Source: JAHDHW01 sp965220465 (GTDB lineage Bacteria; Bacteroidota; Bacteroidia; Chitinophagales; Saprospiraceae). From it: 64,000 nt of DNA. The stretch covers positions 186,001 to 250,000 of the forward strand of contig CBDCPZ010000020.1 of NCBI GenBank assembly GCA_965220465.1, given 5' to 3'. Within the stretch, counting starts at the first letter, position 1. Every line of letters starts with the position of its first letter. The position numbers and the translations under genes are program-made. Positions 44,442-53,661 of the stretch are shown here, piece by piece. The notes under the pieces are model-generated. The model ran no database searches and was not told the origin of the DNA. It saw only the letters and a list, made by a program, of their open reading frames with translations.

Positions 44442-46022
44442 ATGAAGAAAATGGATGGAAGAAATTTAATCGGATATAATTATTCAGCTTTAGCAGAAGA
44501 TGTCATGGAAGTTTTGAATCCTGCGTTGAAGGAAACTTTAGAAGGGTATTTTCACGTCGCGACTGTTGAAGAAACAGATCAAGCGATGCAATTGGCGACG
44601 GAGGCTTTCGAAAAATTTAAAAAGACGACAGGTGCAGAGCGATCTGATTTTCTGAATGCGATTGCTGATGAAATCATGAATCTTGAAGATGCACTCATCC
44701 ACCGGGGAATGGAAGAATCAGGTCTTCCAGAGGGTCGTTTGATTGGTGAGCGGGGAAGAACAGTTAATCAATTACGTCTTTTTGCAAATGTAGCTAAAGA
44801 AAGCTCCTGGGTTGATGCAACCATTGATTTGGCGCAGCCGGATCGGCAACCAATTCCAAAGCCGGATATTCGTCGAATGTTAGTTCCTATCGGACCGGTT
44901 GTTGTGTTTACGGCGAGTAATTTTCCATTAGCATTTTCTACGGCAGGAGGAGACACTGCTTCTGCGCTTGCTGCAGGCAATCCGGTTGTCGTAAAAGCTC
45001 ACGAGTCACATCTTGGCACAAATGCTTTGGTTGCATTTGCCATCCAGCAGGCCGCTCAAAAAACGGGAATGCCAAACGGTGTTTTTTCATCACTCAACGG
45101 AACTGGCCCTGATTTGGGGCAACGTTTGGCAAAACATTCTTTGACAAAAGCGATAGCTTTTACAGGTTCTTTTGGTGCTGGAAAAGCAATATTTGACGCA
45201 GCAGCGCAACGAAAAGAGCCGATTCCTGTCTTTGCGGAAATGGGTAGCGTGAATCCAGTGCTTTTATGCGATGAGGCTTTAAAAAACAGAGGACATGAAA
45301 TCGCGAAACAATACGCTGGTTCGGTGACTTTAGGTGCAGGTCAATTTTGTACGAACCCTGGTTTGTTAATTGGAAAATCGGGAATAGATCTTGACTTTTT
45401 TATAAAAGAACTTTCGAATGCCATCAATGAAATTGCGCCTTCAACGATGCTCAACGAGGGTATTTGCAGAAATTATGACCGTAACAAAAGCATCATTCTA
45501 AATCATTCTGCTGTGCAATTGGAAGGAGAATCCAATATTTCTAACGAAAATAATGAAGGCCGACCAACGGTGGCTTCTGTCAGTGGAACAGCCTTTTTAG
45601 ATAACCCAGCGATGAGCGAAGAAGTTTTTGGTCCGTTTACTTTAGTGGTAAAATGTGAATCGGATGTGGTTTTGAAAGCTGTGATTAAAAACCTTAAAGG
45701 ACAACTCACCGCAACAGTGATGGCTGAAAACAGCGAAATGGCTGAGTATGCATCTTTGATAAACAGCTTGCAAGATCGGGTTGGGAGAATCCTTTTTAAT
45801 GGCGTTCCCACCGGTGTCGAAGTTTGTCCGGCAATGCAACACGGAGGCCCTTTTCCGGCAACAACAGATGCTCGTTTTACTTCTGTTGGTACAGCAGCGA
45901 TCAAACGCTTTGCAAGGCCTTTGGCTTTTCAAAGCTGGCCAAAAGAACTACTTCCGGAAGAATTAAAGGATGGAAATCCACTGGGGATTTGGCGTACTAT
46001 TGATGGCGTTTTTAAAAAATGA
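44442..46022 (+). CDS. Aldehyde dehydrogenase, probable alpha-ketoglutarate semialdehyde dehydrogenase
   Basis: The 526-residue protein carries the catalytic Cys303 in GAGQFCTNPG and general base Glu266 in FAEMGSVNPV; the cofactor site is visible in VFTASNFPLAFSTAGGDTAS. The length and 'GAGQFCTNPG' form are typical of KGSADH-type enzymes. It would oxidise alpha-ketoglutarate semialdehyde to alpha-ketoglutarate with NAD(P)+, the last step of 4-hydroxyproline breakdown. Its stop overlaps the next start by 4 bp (ATGA). Confidence 0.9.
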   Translation: MKKMDGRNLIGYNYSALAEDVMEVLNPALKETLEGYFHVATVEETDQAMQLATEAFEKFKKTTGAERSDFLNAIADEIMNLEDALIHRGMEESGLPEGRLIGERGRTVNQLRLFANVAKESSWVDATIDLAQPDRQPIPKPDIRRMLVPIGPVVVFTASNFPLAFSTAGGDTASALAAGNPVVVKAHESHLGTNALVAFAIQQAAQKTGMPNGVFSSLNGTGPDLGQRLAKHSLTKAIAFTGSFGAGKAIFDAAAQRKEPIPVFAEMGSVNPVLLCDEALKNRGHEIAKQYAGSVTLGAGQFCTNPGLLIGKSGIDLDFFIKELSNAINEIAPSTMLNEGICRNYDRNKSIILNHSAVQLEGESNISNENNEGRPTVASVSGTAFLDNPAMSEEVFGPFTLVVKCESDVVLKAVIKNLKGQLTATVMAENSEMAEYASLINSLQDRVGRILFNGVPTGVEVCPAMQHGGPFPATTDARFTSVGTAAIKRFARPLAFQSWPKELLPEELKDGNPLGIWRTIDGVFKK

Positions 46023-46963
46023 AATATCTCTCCGAAAAGGAAATAGAAGATTTACTGGATTTTGAAAGTTTGATTAAAACTTTGGAAGGTGCTTTTGCGG
46101 CAGAATATTCAGTTCCGATGCGTCATCATCACAATTTTGTTAATCCGAATTCTTCTCTAGAATCCACCTTGCTTTTGATGCCAGCTTGGGACAACCAAAA
46201 ATATCTTGGGGTAAAAATTGTTACGGTTTCTCCAGAAAATACAAACCTTTCTCTTCCAACCATTCAAGGCTTATATTTGCTTTTTGATATCAAAACTGGC
46301 GTTCCACTAATGCGTTGTGATGCAAAAACAATAACTAATCTACGAACTGCCGCTGCATCCGCTCTGGCTTCTAAATATCTTTCGAGAAAAGAAAGTAAAA
46401 CTTTGTTGATGGTCGGAACAGGAGCTTTGGCTCCGCAATTGATCAAAGCCCATTCCTCCGTCCGTCCAATTGAGAAAGTGTATCTCTGGGGAAGAACTTT
46501 TGAGAAAACTCAAAAACTCGCCAATCAATTACAAGCATCGAATATGGAAGTTGAAGCCGTTAAAGATATAGAATCAGCAATTGCTGAAGCAGACATTATT
46601 TCCTGTGCTACTTTGAGTGAAAAGCCTCTGATCAAAGGTGATTGGCTTCAATCCGGGCACCATTTGGATTTGGTAGGATCTTATCAAAAACACATGCGCG
46701 AAGCAGATGACCAGGCTGTTTTAAAAGCTTCTATTTTTGTCGATACCTTGCAAGGCGCTCCAAAAGAAAGTGGTGATCTTTTTATTCCTTTGCAAAAAGG
46801 TGTTTTAAAAAAGGAAACTATAAAAGCTGATTTATTTGAAATGTGTAAATCTGAAAAAGATACTTTTAGGAGTAGTAAAAACGAAATTACATTTTTTAAA
46901 TCCGTTGGACATGCTTTAGAGGATTTAGCAGCCGCCAGCCTCGCTTTTGAGAGAACAATTTAA
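46019..46963 (+). CDS. Ornithine cyclodeaminase/mu-crystallin-family protein
   Basis: The 314-residue protein has the family's features: LLMPAWDNQKYLGVKIVTVS, PLMRCDAKTITNLRTAAASA, and a Rossmann motif LLMVGTGALAPQLIKAH. Members include ornithine cyclodeaminases and 1-pyrroline-2-carboxylate or ketimine reductases. Inside a hydroxyproline operon a reductase acting on a cyclic imine is more likely than an ornithine enzyme. It is translationally coupled to the dehydrogenase and sits 12 bp before the fusion gene. Confidence 0.85.
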   Translation: MKYLSEKEIEDLLDFESLIKTLEGAFAAEYSVPMRHHHNFVNPNSSLESTLLLMPAWDNQKYLGVKIVTVSPENTNLSLPTIQGLYLLFDIKTGVPLMRCDAKTITNLRTAAASALASKYLSRKESKTLLMVGTGALAPQLIKAHSSVRPIEKVYLWGRTFEKTQKLANQLQASNMEVEAVKDIESAIAEADIISCATLSEKPLIKGDWLQSGHHLDLVGSYQKHMREADDQAVLKASIFVDTLQGAPKESGDLFIPLQKGVLKKETIKADLFEMCKSEKDTFRSSKNEITFFKSVGHALEDLAAASLAFERTI

Positions 46964-46975
46964 AACAGAAAAGAA

Positions 46976-49900
46976 ATGAATTTAGTGGCTGTTCAGCGTT
47001 TTGCAAATGACTTTTTTGGTATAAAAGCAAAAGCTAAAAAGCTGGTCGGCGAGCTTGATCTCAATTATTACCTGAAAGCAGAAAGCGGCGAGGAGTTTAT
47101 TTTCAAAATCGCTCATTTTGGTGAGGATCGACAATATCTGGAAATGCAGAATGAAATCATGCTGCACCTGGAAAAGAAAAAGACTTCGTTGCAATTGCCT
47201 CGTGTGATTTCAAACAAAAACGGAGAAAATATTTCACTTATAAAAGATCAAGAAGGTAACAAACGTTTTTTGCGATTGTTGACCTGGACGCCTGGAAAGC
47301 TCTGGTTTTATGTGAACCCTCATTCTGAAAAAGTATTGAAAAGTCTGGGTCAGGTTTGCGGTATTTTGAGCTCTGCGCTGAGTGATTTAGATCACCCGGC
47401 GGCGCATCGGATTCATAAATGGGATATTTCAAATGCGGATTGGGTAGCGAAATTTATCCATTTTATTGAAAATGAAAAACAGCGAAAAACAGCTGATTAT
47501 TTTTTAAAATTATTTGAAAAAGAAGCGCTTCCAAAATTGCCAAAACTCAGGAAAAGTGTTTGCTACAATGACGCGAATGATTACAATGTTTTGGTGAGTG
47601 AGAATTTTGATGATCCAAAAGTTTCAGGAGTTATTGATTTTGGAGATGTTGTTTATACAAATACCATCAACGAGCTGGCTATCGCAATTGCATACGCAGC
47701 TTTGCACAAACCCGATCCGCTTTCAGTGGCTACTTCGGTTGTAAAAGGATATCATGAAAAATTTCCTGTAAAAGAAGAAGAGTTAGCTGTTTTATTCCCG
47801 ATGATCGCTGCCCGATTGTTGATTTCAGTTACCAAATCAGCCATCAACAAAAAGGAAAACCCTGAAAATGAATACCTTTTGATCAGTGAAAAACCAGCTT
47901 GGGATTTGCTGGTAAAATTGAGGACAATACCTCCCACTTTGGCGTACTATACTTTCCGCAAAGCTTGTGGGCTGGAACCTTGTCTTAAAAAAGCCATTTT
48001 TCAAAATTGGCTGGACTCAGAGCCTGAAAAATTCGCCAATATTGTAGATTTTGATTTAAACTCGGATGCGGTCCTTTCAATGGATTTAGCAGTCGATAGC
48101 CTTGAGTTGGGGAATAATAGTGAATTTGATACGCCATCAAATTTTAGCCAAAAAATCAATGCAATGCTCACCGATTCAAATGCCAAAGTTGGCATTGGTG
48201 GTTATGGAGAGGTTCGGCCATTTTATACAACGGATGCTTTTCAGGTAGAAGGAAATAATGGACCAGAGTGGAGGACAGTTCATCTCGGAGTTGATATTTG
48301 GATGCCTGTCGGGACTTCTGTTTTTGCGCCATTGGATGGAAAAATTCACAGCTTTCAAAATAATGAGGGCGATTGCAATTATGGTCCGACAATTATTTTA
48401 GAACATACTGCAAATGCTGAACTTACTTTTTATACCCTTTATGGCCATTTGAGTTTGGAGTCGCTGGATGGTTTAGAAGTTGGGATGGAAATAAAAAAGG
48501 GACAGCAAATTGCTACTTTCGGCGATATTTCCGTCAATGGCAATTGGCCGCCGCATTTGCACTTTCAGGTGATGTTGGATATGTTGGATTGCAAGGGGGA
48601 TTTTTCTGGAGTTGCATTTCCGGAGCAAGTTGAAATTTGGAAAAGCATCTGCCCGAATCCTTCAGTTTTACTTGGTTTGAAAGATGTCAATTCAAAAAAA
48701 GAATTGACGAATGCGGAAATTTTTCAAAAAAGAAAAGCTCATTTAGGAAGCAACTTGAGTATTTCTTATGAAAAGCCGTTGCATATGGTTCGCGGTTTCA
48801 AACAATACCTTTATGATGTGACAGGCCGCCGATACCTTGATACCGTTAACAATGTTCCTCATGTTGGTCATCAGCATCCGCGAGTTGTTAAAGCTGCTCA
48901 AAAGCAAATCGCTGTTCTCAATACAAATACGCGATACCTCCACGAAAATATCGTCCAATACGCTGAAGAATTGTTAGCGACTTTTCCAGATGAATTGAGC
49001 GTTTGCTTTTTTGTCAATTCAGGAAGCGAAGCAAATGAACTGGCGCTGCGCATGGTTCGTGCGTACTCTCGACAGAAAGATATGATCGCCGTCGAAGTTG
49101 GTTATCACGGGAATACAGGCGGCTGCATCGATATCAGTTCCTACAAGTTTGATGGCAAAGGCGGAACCGGCGCACCACCACACACGCATATTGTTCCGAT
49201 TCCCGACACTTATCGGGGATTGTATCGAAGCGATGATTCTGATGCATCAATAAAATATGCAAGCCATGTTCAAAAAGCGATCGAAAAAGTAAAAGCAGAA
49301 GGTCGAAATGTTGGAGGTTTTATTTGTGAAAGTATTTTGAGTTGCGGAGGGCAGATAGTTTTGCCGGATGGCTTTTTGCAACAAGTTTATGGTTTTGTGC
49401 GGGAAGCGGGTGCGCTTTGTATCGCTGATGAAGTTCAGGTTGGATTTGGCCGTGTTGGTGAAAAGTTTTGGGGTTTTGAATTGCAAAACGTAGTCCCGGA
49501 TATCGTGACTTTGGGCAAGCCAATCGGCAATGGTCATCCTTTGGCAGCAGTAGTGACTACACAAAAAGTCGCTGATGCTTTTATGAATGGAATGGAATAC
49601 TTCAACACCTTTGGAGGCAATCCCGTTTCTTGCGCCATCGGACGAGAAGTGCTGCAAATCGTGAAGGATGAAAACCTGCAAACAAATGCTTTGGAAATTG
49701 GAAAATACCTTACAAAAGGTTTGAAAGAATTGCAACAAATATATCCAATCATTGGCGATGTTCGTGGTCTGGGACTGTTTTTAGGTTTTGAATTGGTAGA
49801 AAATAAGACAACTTTGAAACCTGCTTCCAAACATGCTGCTCACCTTGCCAACCGGATGCGAGATCACGGTATTTTAATGAGTACCGATGGTCCATTCAAC

Positions 49901-50008
49901 AATGTGATCAAAATTAAACCGCCGATGTGTTTTGATAAAATAAATGCTGATTTTCTAATTGCAACTTTAGATAAAATTTTGAAAGAAGGTTATTTTTTCA
50001 GCTATTAG
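46976..50008 (+). CDS. Trifunctional-looking fusion: APH-type kinase / M23 peptidase domain / class III PLP enzyme
   Basis: The 1010-residue protein has three parts. Residues about 1-340 are an aminoglycoside phosphotransferase-like kinase (CYNDANDYNVLV catalytic loop, GVIDFGDVVYTN metal motif). Residues about 410-535 are an M23/LytM domain with all zinc motifs (His436-x3-Asp440, His491, His527-Leu-His529). Residues about 570-1010 are a class III aminotransferase fold with FVNSGSEANELALRMVR, ADEVQVGFGRVG and PLP Lys848 in TLGKPIGNGHP. The kinase resembles hydroxylysine kinase (AGPHD1) and the PLP domain phospho-lyases of the AGXT2L group, so hydroxylysine breakdown is likely. No signal peptide is seen, so the M23 part is cytosolic and may be structural. 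Confidence 0.88.
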   Translation: MNLVAVQRFANDFFGIKAKAKKLVGELDLNYYLKAESGEEFIFKIAHFGEDRQYLEMQNEIMLHLEKKKTSLQLPRVISNKNGENISLIKDQEGNKRFLRLLTWTPGKLWFYVNPHSEKVLKSLGQVCGILSSALSDLDHPAAHRIHKWDISNADWVAKFIHFIENEKQRKTADYFLKLFEKEALPKLPKLRKSVCYNDANDYNVLVSENFDDPKVSGVIDFGDVVYTNTINELAIAIAYAALHKPDPLSVATSVVKGYHEKFPVKEEELAVLFPMIAARLLISVTKSAINKKENPENEYLLISEKPAWDLLVKLRTIPPTLAYYTFRKACGLEPCLKKAIFQNWLDSEPEKFANIVDFDLNSDAVLSMDLAVDSLELGNNSEFDTPSNFSQKINAMLTDSNAKVGIGGYGEVRPFYTTDAFQVEGNNGPEWRTVHLGVDIWMPVGTSVFAPLDGKIHSFQNNEGDCNYGPTIILEHTANAELTFYTLYGHLSLESLDGLEVGMEIKKGQQIATFGDISVNGNWPPHLHFQVMLDMLDCKGDFSGVAFPEQVEIWKSICPNPSVLLGLKDVNSKKELTNAEIFQKRKAHLGSNLSISYEKPLHMVRGFKQYLYDVTGRRYLDTVNNVPHVGHQHPRVVKAAQKQIAVLNTNTRYLHENIVQYAEELLATFPDELSVCFFVNSGSEANELALRMVRAYSRQKDMIAVEVGYHGNTGGCIDISSYKFDGKGGTGAPPHTHIVPIPDTYRGLYRSDDSDASIKYASHVQKAIEKVKAEGRNVGGFICESILSCGGQIVLPDGFLQQVYGFVREAGALCIADEVQVGFGRVGEKFWGFELQNVVPDIVTLGKPIGNGHPLAAVVTTQKVADAFMNGMEYFNTFGGNPVSCAIGREVLQIVKDENLQTNALEIGKYLTKGLKELQQIYPIIGDVRGLGLFLGFELVENKTTLKPASKHAAHLANRMRDHGILMSTDGPFNNVIKIKPPMCFDKINADFLIATLDKILKEGYFFSY

Positions 50009-50532
50009 GCTACCCGAATATGCTTAGAATGATATCGCTTTTCAAATTTCGCTTTCAATTCTTTACGTGCAAAAAAGATTCTGCTTTTTACTGTTCCTAA
50101 AGGGATATTAAACTCGTCCGCAATCTCTTGATATTTGTATCCCTGATAGTTCATCAAAAATGCAACGCGAAGATCTTCGTCTAAGCCTTCAATCATTTCG
50201 GTCAAATGTTCCATCATCATGTTTGTTCCAGCTTCATTTTTCACTATGTTTTTTCCGGAGTTGATGTAATAGTCATTTTCAGTTCCGTCAAAAATTATTG
50301 ATGATTTTACTTTTTTGCGATAATCATTGATAAAAATATTTTTCATGATGGTCATCGACCAGGCTTTGAAGTTGGTATTAAGCTGAAATTTTTCCATGTT
50401 TTTGTAAGCTCGGAAAGCTGTTTCCTGATAAAGATCCCTTGCGTCATCCATGTTGCTGGTTAACTTATAAGCAAAGGCTTGTAATTGTGAAGTTATACTG
50501 TTGAACTTTTCATTGAAATCTATTGCTGTCAT
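50005..50532 (-). CDS. ECF RNA polymerase sigma factor
   Basis: The 175-residue protein has region 2 (MDDARDLYQETAFRAYKNME, NTNFKAWSMTIMKNIFINDY) and region 4 (DLRVAFLMNYQGYKYQEIAD, then FNIPLGTVKSRIFFARKELK). This short 'RNA polymerase sigma factor' type, ending in KxKFEKRY, is common in Bacteroidota. It has its own TTG-N21-TATATTTG promoter. The 3' end overlaps the convergent fusion gene by 4 bp. No anti-sigma gene is directly adjacent. Confidence 0.93.
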   Translation of the reverse strand: MTAIDFNEKFNSITSQLQAFAYKLTSNMDDARDLYQETAFRAYKNMEKFQLNTNFKAWSMTIMKNIFINDYRKKVKSSIIFDGTENDYYINSGKNIVKNEAGTNMMMEHLTEMIEGLDEDLRVAFLMNYQGYKYQEIADEFNIPLGTVKSRIFFARKELKAKFEKRYHSKHIRVA

Positions 50533-50579
50533 GATTAAAGGTTTAGGAGTAATTAAATAAGTATTTTTGTTTTGTTTAA

Positions 50580-50611
50580 CAAATATAGGTTATAATTAAA
50601 CAAATAATCAA
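50580..50611 (-). promoter_or_regulatory. Bacteroidota-type promoter for the short ECF sigma gene
   Basis: On the minus strand TTG (50611-50609) and TATATTTG (50587-50580) are separated by 21 bp, an exact fit. The predicted leader is about 40 nt to the ATG at 50532. Confidence 0.68.
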
Positions 50612-50792
50612 ATTTTTGTAGAATTATTTTTATTTTATTTTAAACAAAAATAATTAATAAATTGATTTTCAGTATTTTATAATAATAAAATATTTTTTAA
50701 ATTATTAGATCATGTTTCAATATTTATTGAAAATAGTAAACAAAATTGTTTTTTTAATCCTTGACCTCATTGGTTACTAAAAAAGCAAACAT

Positions 50793-50827
50793 AAAAAAGC
50801 CGATCTGAGAAATGCTCAGACCGGCTT
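50793..50827 (-). terminator. Terminator after the PepSY-like gene
   Basis: Stem AAGCCG-x-TCTGAG / CTCAGA-x-CGGCTT (50797-50827, one mismatch, 5-nt loop) followed on the minus strand by six Ts, 25 bp after the stop at 50852. Confidence 0.85.
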
Positions 50828-50851
50828 GACCATAAAAAATCAATCTATAAA

Positions 50852-51580
50852 TTATCCTCTGTCAAAGAGGAAATTGCCATCAAGGTCAAATACGACGATT
50901 TTACGACCGTCAGGAGTGATGATACCTACTACGATTTTACCTCTTACTCTCCACGCTATCTTAATCACGGCATCTGTATAGTTATCTGTGATATAATCGA
51001 CAATCACATCTGGTAAATTGTCAATATTGATTCTATCTACAAAGTGGTGACAGAAGCGGAATATTGGGGCTTCAAGAAGGAAAGTACCGTTTTCTTCAAA
51101 GACCAAAATCATATGTCCGGTGATTTTTATCAAGTATTTTTGGCCTTTCAATTTTGCACGAAGTATATCTTCTCCAGGGTAATTTTCGGTGATATAATCA
51201 ACAATGGCATCAGGCAATTCATCAACACTTACAAGTTCTCCACGACCACAAGGACCTGGACGGTGTGGGCCATGGCGAAGGTCACGTCCTCTAAGCTCAT
51301 CTCCTTGCATATCGCAATACATCACATCTTCGTTGCCCATTGTTATTTCGTAACCTTTGTTAGCCACTCGTGAAACGGTTTCCACATACGTTTCGAAGTA
51401 TTCTTCTTCAATTGTTTGCTGAGCTTGAGTGGGAAGTGCGTCAGGTTCAATATTAACTTTGCTGGAAGATGTTGCAATTTCATCAATTAAAGAATCGTCG
51501 GTTACTGTTTCTTCTTTATTGCAAGAGGTCAAGAGACTGATGGTTAATACGGATACAAAAACAAAAATTAATTTCTTCAT
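50852..51580 (-). CDS. PepSY-like lipoprotein with two repeats
   Basis: From ATG 51580 (MKKLIFVFVSVLTISLLTSC) the protein has 242 residues and a lipobox with Cys20. The mature part carries two related modules: DELPDAIVDYITENYPGEDI at about 128 and DNLPDVIVDYITDNYTDAVI at about 190, each followed by beta strands. This is the DUF2874 'beta-lactamase-inhibitor-like PepSY' pattern. It is probably a periplasmic binding or inhibitory protein. Two copies of a CAACC-containing motif lie upstream and are shared with the sigma gene at 53662. Confidence 0.8.
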   Translation of the reverse strand: MKKLIFVFVSVLTISLLTSCNKEETVTDDSLIDEIATSSSKVNIEPDALPTQAQQTIEEEYFETYVETVSRVANKGYEITMGNEDVMYCDMQGDELRGRDLRHGPHRPGPCGRGELVSVDELPDAIVDYITENYPGEDILRAKLKGQKYLIKITGHMILVFEENGTFLLEAPIFRFCHHFVDRINIDNLPDVIVDYITDNYTDAVIKIAWRVRGKIVVGIITPDGRKIVVFDLDGNFLFDRG

Positions 51581-51683
51581 TTCTTTCAAATTTTTTCCCA
51601 ATAGTGGGTTAGTTAATTAAATGATTTTTTGATTAGTTGAAATACAGTCACAGGGAGTATCGGGGGTTTTGTATTTCAATTTT

Positions 51684-51700
51684 TCCCGAAATATTCGGGA
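51684..51700. promoter_or_regulatory. Palindromic operator-like site
   Basis: TCCCGAAATATTCGGGA is a perfect inverted repeat with 7-bp arms and a 3-bp centre, 104 bp upstream of the PepSY-like ATG and 14 bp from the CAACC motif at 51714. It could bind a dimeric regulator, or be a small hairpin. Confidence 0.45.
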
Positions 51701-51713
51701 GTGATTTTAAAAT

Positions 51714-51723
51714 AGGTTGTCTG
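51714..51723 (-). promoter_or_regulatory. CAACC motif, copy 1
   Basis: The minus strand reads CAGACAACCTATTTTAAAAT, sharing the core with copies at 51802-51814 and 54249-54259. The AAC core resembles ECF-sigma -35 elements. It lies about 135 bp upstream of the PepSY-like gene. Confidence 0.4.
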
Positions 51724-51801
51724 CAGCTACCTTCTTTTATAAATTCGAGAATCTTTATTCTCTTTAAAAATACTTACATCCATATGGTGCAGTAATTTTA
51801 A

Positions 51802-51814
51802 AAAGGTTGCCTGA
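51802..51814 (-). promoter_or_regulatory. CAACC motif, copy 2
   Basis: The minus strand reads TCAGGCAACCTTTTTAAAAT. It is the closest match to copy 3 ahead of the sigma gene (TCAGGCAACCTTTCTGATGT), with GCACCA following 11-12 bp later in both. Confidence 0.4.
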
Positions 51815-51830
51815 AGGTTGGAAAAAAATA

Positions 51831-51868
51831 AAAAAAATCCTTTGCCAGATCGACAAAGGATTTTTTTT
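51831..51868 (-). terminator. Terminator after the beta-barrel anti-sigma gene
   Basis: Fourteen-bp arms (51831-51844 and 51854-51867) that contain A7 and T8 runs, with a 9-nt loop. It is 20 bp past the stop at 51888 and works in either direction. Confidence 0.88.
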
Positions 51869-51887
51869 ATAACTAACTGATGGATCA

Positions 51888-53534
51888 TCAAAAACGATAG
51901 GAAAGGCCAAGATTTAAGGACACTACAATTGGATAGGTTTTAATTTTTCCATTTAAACTATAAACAGGATTGATGCTATGAACTATTGTAGGTTCAAAGT
52001 AAATGCTCATGTTTTTCGAAATATCGTAATCAGCACCAATTCCAAACAAGAAATCAAAGGTATTATTTTTTAAACCACTAAATTTTTGCTCAACGATTGT
52101 TCTGCGATGACGAACTCCGTTACGATTCACGGTAGCAGCCTTAATAGTTACATCTTTTTGTATAATGAAATTCCCGGAAATTCCCGCTTTTGCACTAAAA
52201 TGAAATTTATTGCCATTTGTTCGATATCGAAGTGCAATTGGAACGCCTAAATATTTCAATTCTTGCCTGGTTTTAAATCCCAGGTTTATAAATGCATTTT
52301 GATCGATTGGACTATCAGAATTGCGAGTGAGAGCTACATCTGTTACTATTTCTCCATAAGATGTTGATAAATTAAGGTGATAATTGCTGTCATAATTACC
52401 ATCGCTGTTTAATCGCTCAAGCTGACTCTGGTACTGAACCTGAGCCAGATGCATGGACTGAATCGTATTTTTATAATAATTTAAACCGGTTTCAACTGAC
52501 CAGTTTTTAGCAAATTGAAAACCTACCTTCAAACCTAACGCCACCGAATAAACTGCACGCTCTTTTTCATTCAGCATTCGACGCAGCACCGGACCATCAA
52601 CTGATTTTATATTTCGATAGGTGTATGTCGGTGCGATATGGGCACCTAAGTAAAATCCTGGTTTAAATTTTGGCAAAACAGGTGGATTTAATACATTATC
52701 AGAAATTGGAAGCAAATCCAAAGTCAAATCATTAAAAGGATTATTGACATGCAGAAATACCGATTTATAAGATAAAGGAATTAATAAAGTCATTGCGTTT
52801 TCCTGAGATTCTGAGCTGTTGGGGTCAATTAATTTTTGATCTGAGTTTTGTGAAATTGAGGAGTTTGACTGAGAATCATCAATTGCAATGATAGTTGATG
52901 ACTTTTCAGGGATTGAATTTTTAACAGCGATGTCTTTTTTCTTTTTAGATTTTGTGTCAGGAGAATTTTCTGGTTTTGGATCATTTGTCAATTCATCTTT
53001 TCGATTAGACTTTGGTTTTGAAAATTCATTTTTTGATTTATTTTGATTTAAACCATTTTGAGAATTGTTAAATTGATTTGAATGGTTGTTGTTTTCTGAA
53101 TTGACATTTTCAAACCTTGTATTGGAAAGCTCTATATTATTGCCATTGCTTTTAAGTTGCGAATTACCGGTTTCCTCGTTTTGCAACCGATCTTCTTTTT
53201 CGCTTTTTACATTTTCTGTTTTCTCTGCCTTTAAATCATTGATTTCGGCAGAATAATTTTCAACCTGTTCTTTCAATTCGTTCACCTGACTCTGCAAAGT
53301 ATAATTATAATAAAGCAGCCCTAATATCAAAATACCAGCTGCTATGGCCATCAAACCTTTGAAGTTGAAAGTTGAAATTGGTTTCTTAGCAGGAGGATTG
53401 ATAACTTCATCGATTCCAGCCCAAACCGAATCAGAGGGAACATCCCATTGATCATTGGAGGGTTCAATATTTTCATCATCAAAGGAATTTTTAAAAAATT
53501 CCTCTAAATTATCTTTATGTAAATTTTCTTCCAT
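51888..53534 (-). CDS. Membrane-spanning anti-sigma-like protein with coiled coil and C-terminal beta-barrel domain
   Basis: From ATG 53534 (MEENLHKDNLEEFFKNSFDD) the protein has 548 residues. A short cytoplasmic N-terminus contains NDQWDVPSDSVWAGI. One membrane helix follows near 59-77 (LMAIAAGILILGLLYYNYTL), then a coiled coil (QVNELKEQVENYSAEINDLK). A long N/S/K-rich linker runs to about 265, and a C-terminal outer-membrane-type beta-barrel domain starts at PGFYLGAHIAPTYTYRN and ends in GLSYRF. It follows an ECF sigma gene by 49 bp, so it may hold the sigma factor and reach through the periplasm to the outer membrane. The anti-sigma role is inferred. Confidence 0.8.
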   Translation of the reverse strand: MEENLHKDNLEEFFKNSFDDENIEPSNDQWDVPSDSVWAGIDEVINPPAKKPISTFNFKGLMAIAAGILILGLLYYNYTLQSQVNELKEQVENYSAEINDLKAEKTENVKSEKEDRLQNEETGNSQLKSNGNNIELSNTRFENVNSENNNHSNQFNNSQNGLNQNKSKNEFSKPKSNRKDELTNDPKPENSPDTKSKKKKDIAVKNSIPEKSSTIIAIDDSQSNSSISQNSDQKLIDPNSSESQENAMTLLIPLSYKSVFLHVNNPFNDLTLDLLPISDNVLNPPVLPKFKPGFYLGAHIAPTYTYRNIKSVDGPVLRRMLNEKERAVYSVALGLKVGFQFAKNWSVETGLNYYKNTIQSMHLAQVQYQSQLERLNSDGNYDSNYHLNLSTSYGEIVTDVALTRNSDSPIDQNAFINLGFKTRQELKYLGVPIALRYRTNGNKFHFSAKAGISGNFIIQKDVTIKAATVNRNGVRHRRTIVEQKFSGLKNNTFDFLFGIGADYDISKNMSIYFEPTIVHSINPVYSLNGKIKTYPIVVSLNLGLSYRF

Positions 53535-53661
53535 GCCGCACGTATTAATTATTTCAAGTTGCTGATAATTTTTTAATCCATTTGAAACCGTCAATTTTTG
53601 CATCAAAATCAAAGATTTCTCACAAAATTTTTCCTTTCAAATGCACTATCTGCAACTTGGA

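Larger units (their letters stand above)
50533..50851. other. Very AT-rich spacer
   Basis: The spacer of about 320 bp holds a promoter for the sigma gene (50580-50611) and the terminator of the PepSY-like gene (50793-50827). The 170 bp between them are almost entirely A and T, with no ORF or repeat I can support. Confidence 0.7.
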
